In this document: one piece after another, positions 7,563 through 15,916 of the stretch
Numbering within the stretch: position 1 is the first letter of the stretch
Layout: every line of letters begins with the position of its first letter
Assembly (NCBI GenBank): GCA_949840885.1
Contig: CATKYJ010000045.1
Coordinates: forward strand, 1-33,282
Direction of reading: 5' to 3'
Length of the DNA: 33,282 nt
Source of the DNA: an uncultured Acetatifactor sp.
Lineage (GTDB): Bacteria > Bacillota > Clostridia > Lachnospirales > Lachnospiraceae
Notes under the pieces: model-generated
Told to the model about the DNA's origin: nothing
The model's database searches: none
What the model saw: only the letters and a program-made list of their open reading frames with translations
Position numbers and translations under genes: made by a program

Positions 7563-8705
7563 TTACTCGGCATCTTCCTCCGCCTGAGCGCTGATCACTG
7601 CGTCAATGTCCACAGACACTTCATCCTGATTGGAATCTGAGGCAAATGCGGCAGCCATGGCCTTGATGCTTAAGGAGATCTTTCTGTCGGCTTCGTTGAA
7701 GTCCACGATCTTGGCCGTCACTTCCTGACCAACGCTCAGCACATCAGCCGGCTTCTCCACATGCTCCCTGGAAATCTGGGATACATGAAGCAGCGCGTCC
7801 ACCCCTGGCTCCAACTCGATAAATGCGCCAAAGTCTGTCATCCTTGCCACCTTGCCGGTGACGATGTTCCCGATGGCGTACTTGTCGGCAGCATCTCTCC
7901 AGGGATTCTGATCCTCAAACTTCAAAGAGAGGGCAACCTTGCTTCCATTGATCTCCTTGATCAGAACCGTCAGCTTGTCTCCCACCTTGAAGACTTTCTT
8001 GGGATGCTCCACGCGGCCCCAGGACATCTCAGAGATATGAAGCAGGCCGTCCGCGCCGCCCAAGTCAACAAATGCGCCGAAATCCGTCACATTCTTTACA
8101 ACGCCCTCTACCACATCGCCTTCGTGGATCCTCTCGAACAGTTCTTTTTGCAGCTGAGCCTTTCTGGCTGCGATCAGTTGCCTGCGGTCACCGATATATC
8201 TTCTCCTCTTGGGATTATACTCGCTTATGACGAATTCGATCTCCTGTCCCAGATACTTGCCCAGATCCCGCTCGTAAGTATCGGATACCAAGCTGGCCGG
8301 AATGAAGACCCTCACCTCTTCGTAGACAACGCTCAGGCCCCCTTCCAGAACCTGGGCCACGGTGGCCTTTAGCACTTCGCCGCTGTTATAAGCTTCCTCG
8401 ATCCTCTTGTTGCCCCTGTCGGCTGCCAGGCGCTTATAGGTCAGCACCACCTGCCCCTCGCCATCATTTACTTTCAGCACTTTCACTTCCATGGTGTCGC
8501 CGGGCTTTACCATCGTAGACAGATCTACGCTGGAATCATTCGTATATTCGTTCTTTGCAAGGATACCGTCTGACTTGTACCCGATGTTCAGGACAATTTC
8601 CTCTGGCTTGACATCAATGACTGTGCCTGTGACTACCTCTCCCGAATGTATTGTCCTGATAGAATTTGGATCTTCCAGCATTTGTTCAAAAGTTAATTCT
8701 GACAT
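7563..8705 (-). CDS. rpsA: 30S ribosomal protein S1-like, four S1 domains
   Basis: This RNA-binding protein of 380 aa has four S1/OB-fold repeats, near residues 18-90, 106-170, 190-260 and 276-345. The last two are the most typical (VTDFGAFVDLGGADGLLHISE and a close copy). The acidic C-terminus is unstructured. The Firmicute form is shorter than the six-domain E. coli S1 and probably aids mRNA binding in translation. The ATG overlaps the end of ispH by 20 bp in another frame, and its Shine-Dalgarno GAGGAGG lies inside ispH. In many Clostridia these two proteins are a single fused polypeptide. Confidence 0.92.
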   Translation of the reverse strand: MSELTFEQMLEDPNSIRTIHSGEVVTGTVIDVKPEEIVLNIGYKSDGILAKNEYTNDSSVDLSTMVKPGDTMEVKVLKVNDGEGQVVLTYKRLAADRGNKRIEEAYNSGEVLKATVAQVLEGGLSVVYEEVRVFIPASLVSDTYERDLGKYLGQEIEFVISEYNPKRRRYIGDRRQLIAARKAQLQKELFERIHEGDVVEGVVKNVTDFGAFVDLGGADGLLHISEMSWGRVEHPKKVFKVGDKLTVLIKEINGSKVALSLKFEDQNPWRDAADKYAIGNIVTGKVARMTDFGAFIELEPGVDALLHVSQISREHVEKPADVLSVGQEVTAKIVDFNEADRKISLSIKAMAAAFASDSNQDEVSVDIDAVISAQAEEDAE

Positions 8706-9534
8706 AATTTTGAACCTCCTCGATTAATTTATTTGGGGTGGAAGCCCCTGCAGTGATACCCACTCGTCGAACAGATTTAGGCAGTTCTAAATGCAAGTCA
8801 TCCAGTGTCTGTATAAAATAGGTGTGCGCGCATTCCTCCTTACAGATCTCATACAGCTTCCTCGTATTAGAGCTATGCTTTCCTCCTATTACAATCATAA
8901 CATCAGCTTCCGCTGCCAGGGTCCTTGCCGAGCGTTGTCGCTCTTCCGTCGCATTACAGATAGTATTCACACCAATACTATTGTAACCTTTTTTTTCCAA
9001 AATTTCAACTACATTATGAAATTTATTGTAGTTATATGTCGTCTGGGCCACTATGCATAGTTTTTCCCCCTCTGCGGGCCTGAAATTCTCGGCTTCACAC
9101 TGGTCTCCCAGCACCGTGACAGCCCCCCTGCACCACCCCATGATGCCCTCCACCTCCGGATGGACGGCATTTCCCACAATGACGATGTGGCGCCCCTGCC
9201 TGCTTTCCCTTTCCACGATTTTATGAATTCTCTTTACGAAAGGGCAAGTGGCATCGATGCACTCCAGATTCTTCTCCTCAAGGATATGGCAGATTTCCTC
9301 AGGAACGCCATGCGCACGGATAATGACGCTGCCCGAGGAAAGCCCCATAAGTTCCTCTTTCGATTCCAGAACCCCAACGCCCATCCCGGCCAGTTCCTTT
9401 ACTACTTCCTCATTGTTCACGATAGGGCCATAGGTATATATAGTTTTCCCGTTTTTTATCTGTTCATACACGGTGTCCACCGCACGCTTCACGCCGAAGC
9501 AAAAACCCATATGCTCTGACAGCTTTACTTCCAT
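8686..9534 (-). CDS. ispH: 4-hydroxy-3-methylbut-2-enyl diphosphate reductase (IspH)
   Basis: This is the last enzyme of the MEP isoprenoid pathway: it reduces HMBPP to isopentenyl and dimethylallyl diphosphate with a 4Fe-4S cluster. The 282 residues contain the three cluster cysteines C12 (FCFGVKRAV), C97 (DATCPFV) and C193 (NTICNATEERQ). The substrate-binding His motifs RAHGVP and HPEVEG are present, as is SSNTRKL. Length is standard for the stand-alone enzyme. It lies 10 bp after cmk and overlaps the S1 gene. Confidence 0.96.
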   Translation of the reverse strand: MEVKLSEHMGFCFGVKRAVDTVYEQIKNGKTIYTYGPIVNNEEVVKELAGMGVGVLESKEELMGLSSGSVIIRAHGVPEEICHILEEKNLECIDATCPFVKRIHKIVERESRQGRHIVIVGNAVHPEVEGIMGWCRGAVTVLGDQCEAENFRPAEGEKLCIVAQTTYNYNKFHNVVEILEKKGYNSIGVNTICNATEERQRSARTLAAEADVMIVIGGKHSSNTRKLYEICKEECAHTYFIQTLDDLHLELPKSVRRVGITAGASTPNKLIEEVQNYVRINF

Positions 9535-9544
9535 ATAAGAATCC

Positions 9545-10210
9545 CTATCTTGTGCTCCTGCACAGTTCGATGACAGAGGATATCACCTCTTCCACCGCCA
9601 TGTCCGATGTGTCCACCACCACCGCGTCAGGCGCCTGCCTCAGCGGTGACTCCTCTCTGTTCATGTCGCGAAAGTCCCTGTCCTCTATGTCCGCTTTGAT
9701 TTTTTGCAGGTCGCAGTTCTCCCCTTTTGCCAAAAGTTCGTCATATCTGCGCCTGGCACGCACATCGCTGCTGGCGGTCAGATAAATCTTCAGCCGGGCA
9801 TCCGGAAGCACGCAGGTTCCGATATCCCTGCCGTCCATGATGCAGTCGCTTTTTGCCGCAAGATTTTTCTGCAGGGCCACCATGTTCTTGCGTACCTGAG
9901 GAATGGGACTGACCATGGAAGCCGCCTCCCCCACCTCCTCGGTGCGAAGATATGCGTTCACATTCTCCCCGTTCAAAAAGACTACCTGGACGCCGTCCTC
10001 ATACCGGATGGTCACATCCGCCTCGGTGCATTTCGAAGCGATCTTCTCCCTGTCCGTCAGATCCACGCCCTCACGCAGCATATACAGCGCCACGGCCCGG
10101 TACATGGCTCCGGTGTCCACATAGATCAAATTCAGTTCTTTCGCCACTGCCTTGGCAATCGTACTTTTCCCTGCCCCTGCAGGCCCGTCAATCGCCACAT
10201 TGTATCCCAT
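9545..10210 (-). CDS. cmk: Cytidylate kinase
   Basis: This enzyme phosphorylates CMP and dCMP with ATP in pyrimidine nucleotide metabolism. The 221-aa protein shows the P-loop GPAGAGKST (about 9-17), the NMP-binding RxxDIGT region (DGRDIGTCVLPDA) and the C-terminal lid RDFRDMNREESPL. Start is the ATG at 10210 (MGYNVAIDGP), with GGAGG 6 bases upstream. The longer open frame to 10378 overlaps the upstream flavoprotein gene and looks non-coding. Confidence 0.95.
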   Translation of the reverse strand: MGYNVAIDGPAGAGKSTIAKAVAKELNLIYVDTGAMYRAVALYMLREGVDLTDREKIASKCTEADVTIRYEDGVQVVFLNGENVNAYLRTEEVGEAASMVSPIPQVRKNMVALQKNLAAKSDCIMDGRDIGTCVLPDARLKIYLTASSDVRARRRYDELLAKGENCDLQKIKADIEDRDFRDMNREESPLRQAPDAVVVDTSDMAVEEVISSVIELCRSTR

Positions 10211-10361
10211 AGTCATCCTCCATACATTCCCATATACCAACTGATGCAAATCCGGAAGAATGTCCGGCTTTTGCCATTCTGGCCTGTGAAATTTCGATTT
10301 CCAGGCGCCATGCTTTTGACGCTTTTGTCCGTGTACGAAAGAGGCACACCCTCTTGCGGAC

Positions 10362-11639
10362 TTAGAAAATCTCTGCACCCTTTCCAGCCAAATGCCCGGT
10401 AGACCAGGCGATCTGCAGATTAAAGCCCCCTGTCAGCGCGTCCAGATCCAGCACTTCCCCGGCAAAATATAGGCCTTTTACTTTTTTAGATTCCATGGTG
10501 GAGGGGTTTATGTCCTTTACGCTGACCCCGCCTTTGGTGATCACGGCCTCCTCAAACCCCCGAAGCCCTGTCACGGTAAGCGGCAGATTTTTGATCAGCC
10601 CGGCAAAGGCCCTGCGCTCCTCCCTGGTGATTTCATTGACTTTCTTGTCCGGGTGGATGCCGGACATATCCCGCATCACCGGAATCAGCTTCATGGGGAA
10701 AAGTCCCCCCAGAGCGTTCTTGAACTGTCTGTTCTTATTTTCCTCGAAGTCCCGAAGCAGACGCCTGTCCAACTGTTCCTCGTCCAGCGCAGGCTTTAAG
10801 TCAATGAAAAGCCGGTTTTCTCCCTCTGACTGCTCATCTGTCTTCTTCCCGGTTTTTTTCCCTTTCTGCCCGATAAAGCAGCTGGCGGAGAGTATCAGAG
10901 GGCCGCTGACCCCGAAATGGGTGAACAGCATCTCCCCGAAGCCCTCATAGACTTCCCTCCCCTGACAGCAAAGCCGCACCGACACATTCTTCAGCGTAAG
11001 CCCGGAAAGCTGCCCGCACCACTCCTCCCGGACATTGAAAGGCACCAGAGAGGGGCGCTGGGGGGTCACTTCATGGCCTGTAAGCTGCGCGAAGCGGTAG
11101 CCGTCCCCGGTGGATCCGGTGGAGGGATAGGAGAGTCCTCCGGTACAGACGATGCAGCGGTCAGCATATAGCCTGCTGCCATCTGCCAATTCCACCCCGG
11201 CTATAACGTCCAGGCCGGATTCCTGCTGCAGCACCAATGCCTTAACCCGCGTATTCAGGAGCACCCTGACGCCCAGCCGCTTAAGCGCCCTCTGAAAAGC
11301 CCCTATCACGTCTGAGGAATGATCTGAAACGGGAAAAACCCTGTCCCCCCGTTCCGTCTTTAAGGGGCATCCCTCCCGCTCCAGGAAGTCCATCACCGCC
11401 CGATTGTCGTAATCGTAAAAGGCGCTGTACAGAAATTTGCTGTTGGTGCACACATTGGAAAGAAGCGTCTCCATGTCCCCGGCGTTGGTGACGTTGCAGC
11501 GCCCCTTGCCCGTAATGAACAGCTTTTTCCCTAATTTTTCATTCTTTTCTATCAGGCATACGCCGGCGCCGCTGTGTGCTGCCGCCACCGCTGCCATCAT
11601 CCCGGCGGCGCCTCCGCCTACGATAATCACTTTTTCCAT
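10362..11639 (-). CDS. NAD(P)/FAD-dependent oxidoreductase, HI0933/BaiN-like
   Basis: This flavoprotein of 425 aa has an N-terminal dinucleotide-binding fold (VIIVGGGAAGMMAAVAAA, then CLIEKNEKLGKKL) and the family signature FITGKGRCNVTN. A second FAD motif near the C-terminus, GLYFAGEVLDLDALTGGFNLQIAWSTG, is also typical of the HI0933/YhiN group. Some members are annotated as BaiN bile-acid reductases or aminoacetone oxidases, but neither can be assigned from sequence alone. A Lys/Glu-rich linker lies near residue 270. It is the first gene of the operon with cmk, a neighbourhood I recall as common in this clade. The ribosome binding site is weak. Confidence 0.88.
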   Translation of the reverse strand: MEKVIIVGGGAAGMMAAVAAAHSGAGVCLIEKNEKLGKKLFITGKGRCNVTNAGDMETLLSNVCTNSKFLYSAFYDYDNRAVMDFLEREGCPLKTERGDRVFPVSDHSSDVIGAFQRALKRLGVRVLLNTRVKALVLQQESGLDVIAGVELADGSRLYADRCIVCTGGLSYPSTGSTGDGYRFAQLTGHEVTPQRPSLVPFNVREEWCGQLSGLTLKNVSVRLCCQGREVYEGFGEMLFTHFGVSGPLILSASCFIGQKGKKTGKKTDEQSEGENRLFIDLKPALDEEQLDRRLLRDFEENKNRQFKNALGGLFPMKLIPVMRDMSGIHPDKKVNEITREERRAFAGLIKNLPLTVTGLRGFEEAVITKGGVSVKDINPSTMESKKVKGLYFAGEVLDLDALTGGFNLQIAWSTGHLAGKGAEIF

Positions 11640-11667
11640 TGGAATGCTTTTCTTCCATTCTATCCAT

Positions 11668-11703
11668 CAAGCTTCCGACAATTTCTTCTATGCCGGAAGC
11701 TTG
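11668..11703. terminator. Hairpin downstream of oadA, before the flavoprotein gene
   Basis: CAAGCTTCCG (11668-11677) and CGGAAGCTTG (11694-11703) form a perfect 10-bp stem. A pyrimidine-rich tract follows only on the plus strand, where no gene ends. On the minus strand it sits just upstream of the flavoprotein start and could be a leader structure rather than a terminator. Confidence 0.4.
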
Positions 11704-11742
11704 CTTTTCTTTTCAATCCGTTGGTATTCAAATACAATAAAC

Positions 11743-11799
11743 ACAAAAATACAAAAAGCGCCGATACACTCTGCTTGCCGCTCATCCTGTACCGGCACT
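11743..11799 (-). terminator. Rho-independent terminator of the decarboxylase operon
   Basis: On the minus strand AGTGCCGGTAC (ending near 11789) pairs with GTATCGGCGCT (to 11757): 11 bp including two G-T wobbles. A T-rich run TTTTTGTATTTTT follows. It lies about 40 bp after the oadA stop. Confidence 0.8.
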
Positions 11800-11840
11800 T
11801 TCCATTTGTTTCTTTATACTATTTCAAACAATAGAATCCT

Positions 11841-13268
11841 TTATACAGGATATGCGCCATTCTCGGTATCTGCCTGGGTCATGTCCACCTTGTCCTGCTG
11901 GGCCTGGCGGTACTTGAAGAAATCTGTGGCAACCTGGGGGAACAGGGCATAGGAAAGCACGTCCTCGTCCTGCTGCTTCCACTCGCTCATCTCGGCTTCC
12001 AGCTTATCCATCTCATTCTCAATCATGTCCGCATAGCGGCAGGTGATGCGCTCCTCGCCGGGGATGACCTTGTCGATGACATCCTGGTTCATAGGCTTGA
12101 TGGTCTGGCCGTACTCGCCGCGCAGCACTGCCTTGGTCTCCTTGGTGGCCATCTTGTAGCGCTCGCCCATGAGCACGTTGAACACTGCCTGTGTGCCCAC
12201 GATCTGGGAGGAAGGCGTCACAAGAGGCGGCTCGCCCAGATCCTTACGAACTTCAGGGATCTCTCTGAGCACGTCATAGTACCTGTCCTCCGCGTTCTGC
12301 TCTTTCAGCTGGCTCACCATGTTGGAGAGCATGCCGCCGGGCACCTGGTACAGCAAGGTCTTGATGTCCACGCCCATGACCTTGGGATTGAGCAGACCGC
12401 TCTTTAAGCACTCGTCACGGTAAGGGCGGAAGTAGTCGGCGATCTCCGCCAGAAGATTCTGGTCGAAGCCGGTGTCATAAGGCGTATCCCGGAATGTCTC
12501 TACCATAACCTCGGTAGCGGGCTGGGAGGTTCCCAGAGCCAAAGGACTCATAGCCGTGTCGATAACGTCCACGCCGGCTTCTACTGCTTTCAGGTAAGTC
12601 ATGCTGGCCACGCCGGAGGTATAGTGGGTGTGCAGCTGGATGGGCAGCTTGGTGTTCTCTTTCATGGCCTTGATCAGTTCGGAAGCCTTGTAGGGCACCA
12701 AAAGGCCTGCCATATCCTTGATACAGATGGAGTCCGCACCCATCTCCTCGATCTTCTTGGCGGTGCTGGCCCAGTACTCCAATGTGTAGGCATCGCCCAG
12801 GGTATAAGACAATGCGATCTGCGCATGCCCTCTGCCCTCCTGCTGCTTCATACGGTTGGTGGCGTTTACGGCCTCCTGCAGGTTGCGCAGGTCATTCAGG
12901 CAGTCGAAGATACGGATGATATCAATACCGTTGGCAATGGACTTCTGTACGAAAGCGTCCACCACGTCGTCCGCGTAGGGCCTGTATCCCAGAATGTTCT
13001 GTCCGCGGAACAGCATCTGCAGTTTCGTCTTCTTGAATCTGTCGCGGAGCTTGCGCAGTCTGTCCCATGGATCCTCTTTCAGGAAACGCAAGGATGCGTC
13101 AAAGGTAGCGCCGCCCCAGCACTCCACAGAGTGATATCCCACCTGATCCATCTTCTCCGCAATGGGAAGCATGAACTCTGTAGGCATTCTCGTGGCAATC
13201 AGAGACTGGTGCGCGTCACGCAGTATCGTTTCCGTTATCTTAATCGGTTTCTTTGCTTGTTCTGACAT
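11841..13268 (-). CDS. oadA: Oxaloacetate decarboxylase alpha / 5S-type carboxyltransferase
   Basis: This is the carboxyltransferase that moves CO2 between oxaloacetate/pyruvate and the biotin carrier. The 475 residues form the HMGL-like TIM barrel with metal-binding motifs ETILRDAHQS near the N-terminus and LHTHYTSG mid-protein, and the substrate-loop GATFDASLRF. The barrel is followed by the helical conserved carboxylase domain. It stops without the C-terminal biotinyl domain found in many OadA proteins; the biotin carrier is a separate gene (14683). It is last in the cluster, 207 bp after oadB with several hairpins between, and may be regulated separately. Confidence 0.92.
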   Translation of the reverse strand: MSEQAKKPIKITETILRDAHQSLIATRMPTEFMLPIAEKMDQVGYHSVECWGGATFDASLRFLKEDPWDRLRKLRDRFKKTKLQMLFRGQNILGYRPYADDVVDAFVQKSIANGIDIIRIFDCLNDLRNLQEAVNATNRMKQQEGRGHAQIALSYTLGDAYTLEYWASTAKKIEEMGADSICIKDMAGLLVPYKASELIKAMKENTKLPIQLHTHYTSGVASMTYLKAVEAGVDVIDTAMSPLALGTSQPATEVMVETFRDTPYDTGFDQNLLAEIADYFRPYRDECLKSGLLNPKVMGVDIKTLLYQVPGGMLSNMVSQLKEQNAEDRYYDVLREIPEVRKDLGEPPLVTPSSQIVGTQAVFNVLMGERYKMATKETKAVLRGEYGQTIKPMNQDVIDKVIPGEERITCRYADMIENEMDKLEAEMSEWKQQDEDVLSYALFPQVATDFFKYRQAQQDKVDMTQADTENGAYPV

Positions 13269-13304
13269 TTACGAATTTCCTCCATATGATTTATGCTTGT
13301 TGCC

Positions 13305-13341
13305 GACAATGGAATCCACGCTTCGCGATTCTTCTATTGTC
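13305..13341 (-). promoter_or_regulatory. Hairpin in the oadA leader
   Basis: The outer arms GACAAT/ATTGTC and inner arms GAATC/GATTC close around a GCGAAGC core, directly before the oadA ribosome binding site. Arm and loop sequences resemble the tandem hairpins at 27417-27526. Confidence 0.6.
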
Positions 13342-13366
13342 ATGAAAAATAGGCTTTTACCCCTCT

Positions 13367-13442
13367 CACGGGTTCTTTCAAAGCAACGGCAGATCTGACT
13401 GCCCGTGAGTATACCTAGGCAACCGGGAATCCCCCGGCTGCC
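13367..13442. repeat. Structured spacer between oadB and oadA
   Basis: The strongest structure is at 13418-13442: on the minus strand GGCAGCCGGG pairs with CCCGGTTGCC, 10 bp with one wobble and loop GGATT. Next to it CACGGG (13367-13372) and CCCGTG (13402-13407) can pair around a GGCAG...CTGCC stem at 13388-13403. No T-tract follows, so these are not classical terminators. They may process or stabilise the mRNA, or attenuate oadA. Confidence 0.6.
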
Positions 13443-13475
13443 ATGTATGCTTCAAAAACAAAACGGCATTCTGCC

Positions 13476-14627
13476 TTAGAACACCCCGAAGATAGCCATG
13501 AACGTACCGGCCGCCACGGCGGTTCCGATAACGCCCGCCACATTAGGTCCCATGGCATGCATCAGCAGGAAGTTGGTAGGATCCGCCTCGGCACCCACTT
13601 TCTGGGACACGCGGGCCGCCATAGGCACGGCAGACACGCCTGCAGAACCGATCAGCGGGTTGATCTTGCCATGGGTTAGCTTGCACATAATCTTGCCGAA
13701 CAGGACGCCTGCCGCAGTACCGAAAGCAAAGGCGACCAGGCCCAGAGCCACGATCTTAAGTGTATCCCAGTTCAGGAACGCCTCCGCGCTGGTGGTAGCG
13801 CCCACGGAAGTGCCCAGCAGAATAACCACGATATACATCAGAGCGTTGGAAGCTGTCTCGGTAAGCTGGCGCACCACGCCGGACTCCCTGAACAGGTTGC
13901 CCAGCATCAGCATGCCCACCAGAGGAGCCGTGGTAGGCAGAATCAGGCATACCACAATGGTAACAATGATGGGGAACAGAATCTTCTCCAGCTTGGACAC
14001 CGGGCGAAGCTGCCCCATCTTGATCTTCCGCTCTTCCTTGGTGGTCATCAGCTTCATGATAGGAGGCTGGATGATAGGCACCAGAGACATATAGGAATAT
14101 GCCGCCACAGCGATAGGTCCTAAGATCGCCGTCTGCCCCAGCTTGCTGGCCAGGAAGATGGAGGTAGGGCCGTCGGCGCCGCCGATGATGGAGATGGCTG
14201 CCGCCGCCATGTCGTTGAACCCTAAGAAGATCGCCCCGAAATAAGCTGCGAAAATACCGAACTGTGCCGCCGCGCCCAAAAGGAAACTCCTAGGATTGGC
14301 GATCAAAGGACCAAAGTCGGTCATGGCGCCTACGCCCATGAAGATCAGGGAAGGCAGAATGGCCCATTCGTCCAGTTTATAGAAATAATACAGCAGGCCG
14401 CCCACACCGTTAGCGGCGTCCTCCGCATGGAGCATGATGTCAGGATAGATATTCACCAACAGCATGCCAAAGGCTATGGGAGTTAAGAGCAAGGGCTCGA
14501 ACTCATGCCGGATAGCCAGATAAAGGAAAAAGCAGGCAACCGCAATCATCAGATAGTTTCCCCAGGTCAGATTGAAGAACGCAGTCTGATGGATTAGGTT
14601 GTTCAGCGTTGAAGCTATATAATCCAT
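13476..14627 (-). CDS. oadB: Na+-translocating decarboxylase beta subunit (OadB/MmdB/GcdB)
   Basis: This membrane subunit decarboxylates carboxy-biotin and couples it to Na+ export. The 383 residues contain about nine or more hydrophobic helices and the conserved family segments GVGAMTDFGPLIANP, GGADGPTSIFLASKL, MSLVPIIQPP and SAVPMAARVSQKVG. The conserved Asp of GGADGPT lies in the region known to bind Na+ and drive translocation. The substrate is set by the carboxyltransferase partner, so the exact name (OadB or MmdB) is open. It lies 55 bp after the biotin carrier gene. Confidence 0.93.
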   Translation of the reverse strand: MDYIASTLNNLIHQTAFFNLTWGNYLMIAVACFFLYLAIRHEFEPLLLTPIAFGMLLVNIYPDIMLHAEDAANGVGGLLYYFYKLDEWAILPSLIFMGVGAMTDFGPLIANPRSFLLGAAAQFGIFAAYFGAIFLGFNDMAAAAISIIGGADGPTSIFLASKLGQTAILGPIAVAAYSYMSLVPIIQPPIMKLMTTKEERKIKMGQLRPVSKLEKILFPIIVTIVVCLILPTTAPLVGMLMLGNLFRESGVVRQLTETASNALMYIVVILLGTSVGATTSAEAFLNWDTLKIVALGLVAFAFGTAAGVLFGKIMCKLTHGKINPLIGSAGVSAVPMAARVSQKVGAEADPTNFLLMHAMGPNVAGVIGTAVAAGTFMAIFGVF

Positions 14628-14682
14628 TTGTTGACCTCCTGTTGTTTTTGGCGATAGACAAGCGCGTTAATGCCCCGCCGCA

Positions 14683-15060
14683 TTAATTCAAAGTAGCCAG
14701 TACAGCGCCCGCCTCTACAGCATCGCCCACTGCCACATCAATGCTGGCGACAGTTCCGTCTTCAGGAGCCACAACAGGGATTTCCATCTTCATTGCCTCG
14801 ATAATGACTACTGCATCGCCTTTCTTGACCGCATCGCCTACCTTTTTCTCCAGTTTGAAGACCTTGCCAGCCGCGCCGGCCTCGATCTTGATGCTGCCTG
14901 CGCCGCCGGCAGGAGCTGCTTTGGGCGCTGCCGCAGGAGCAGCCTTAGGCGCTGCCTTGGGAGCAGCCGGAGCCTTTGCGGCTACGGGAGCGCCGGACGT
15001 ATTTTCCTCTACCACTACATCATATACATTTCCGTTTACGGTAATTGTATAATTTTTCAT
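14683..15060 (-). CDS. Biotin carboxyl carrier protein of the decarboxylase
   Basis: This small 125-aa carrier shuttles the carboxyl group between the carboxyltransferases and OadB. It has a short N-terminal strand region, an Ala/Pro/Lys-rich flexible linker (about 22-54, repeats of KAAP), and a biotinyl domain ending in EAMKMEIPV. Lys91 is the biotin attachment site. It corresponds to the 1.3S subunit or to the C-terminal domain of full-length OadA. It sits between the gamma-like and beta genes. Confidence 0.95.
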   Translation of the reverse strand: MKNYTITVNGNVYDVVVEENTSGAPVAAKAPAAPKAAPKAAPAAAPKAAPAGGAGSIKIEAGAAGKVFKLEKKVGDAVKKGDAVVIIEAMKMEIPVVAPEDGTVASIDVAVGDAVEAGAVLATLN

Positions 15061-15110
15061 TTTTATTTCCTCCTAAAATAGATTGCTTAATTGTTTTGTT
15101 TTCGTAAAAC

Positions 15111-15902
15111 CTATCTTCTTCTGATGGAGCGCACTACAAATCCGTCCGTGGTGACAGCGCCCTCGCTGGCCGCAATGGCTGCTGCAATGACAGCGACCAG
15201 TTCACAGTCGTCCGTCTCCTCTTCCACGCTTGTCTCCTGCTCCACGATCTGCGTCACGGCATTGTCCACGCCTGTCGCTTTCTCTGCCGCTGCTTTCTTC
15301 TTCGCCATGTTCTCCTGGATCTTGGGAATCACCTTGAAACAGGAGATAATCAGGCTGATCAGAATCAATACCGCAAATACGGTGCCCATGCCGATCAAGG
15401 TATTGAGGCCCGCATTGGCCATCAGCTCGCCCGCGGTTGCACTGGGATTCAAGGCAGCGGACTTCAGGGTCAGGAACATGTCATTGGAAAAGATCAGTTC
15501 TGCCGTGGCGTTCTTTTTTTCACCGGTGACTTCCACTTCCACGATGATCTCTTTTCCGTCAACTTTCACTGTGCTTCCATTGGTGGCGGTAATGGCTCCC
15601 ATGGACTCCCCGGCAGAGCGGAAAGATTCGATTGCTGACAGGAATGCGTTCCCATCCACCTGGATATTATACTGGCTGTTCAGCATATACTCGATCTCTT
15701 CCGCTGTATACTCACTGAAAGCTTCCGCCGCTGTGTCATCCATATATTGAGCAAACAGATAGAGCACCATCTCGTCCGCCAACTGCTGTGCATTGTTCGC
15801 CTTGTGCTGCCCGTATTCCGACAAAGCATCGCCGCTTCCGCAGGCTGTCAGGCCAAACAGACAGGTAATCGTACACAGTATGGCTATCAATCTCTTCATC
15901 AT
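15111..15902 (-). CDS. OadG-family gamma subunit with lipoprotein-type N-terminus
   Basis: The C-terminal third matches the OadG family: a single membrane helix (TLIGMGTVFAVLILISLIIS, about 170-190) followed by a charged linker and a conserved ending (ELVAVIAAAIAASEGAVTTDGFVVRSIRRR, written here only to name the family feature ELVAVIAAAI...VRSIRR). The N-terminus is unusual: a lipoprotein signal with lipobox LTAC places Cys21 at the membrane surface, followed by an extracellular domain of about 140 residues. Total length is 263 aa against roughly 80-130 for classical OadG. Gamma subunits anchor the complex. The outer domain's job is unknown. It lies directly after the 12S-type gene, 14 bp apart. 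Confidence 0.85.
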   Translation of the reverse strand: MMKRLIAILCTITCLFGLTACGSGDALSEYGQHKANNAQQLADEMVLYLFAQYMDDTAAEAFSEYTAEEIEYMLNSQYNIQVDGNAFLSAIESFRSAGESMGAITATNGSTVKVDGKEIIVEVEVTGEKKNATAELIFSNDMFLTLKSAALNPSATAGELMANAGLNTLIGMGTVFAVLILISLIISCFKVIPKIQENMAKKKAAAEKATGVDNAVTQIVEQETSVEEETDDCELVAVIAAAIAASEGAVTTDGFVVRSIRRR

Positions 15903-15916
15903 TTACATCACCCTTT

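Noticed and set aside
10211..10378. N-terminal extension of cmk
   Set aside because: It would overlap the flavoprotein gene and lacks family similarity; GGAGG precedes ATG 10210.
13443..13453. GGCATTCTGCC mini-hairpin after oadB as a terminator
   Set aside because: The stem is too short for a terminator and oadA lies just downstream on the same strand.
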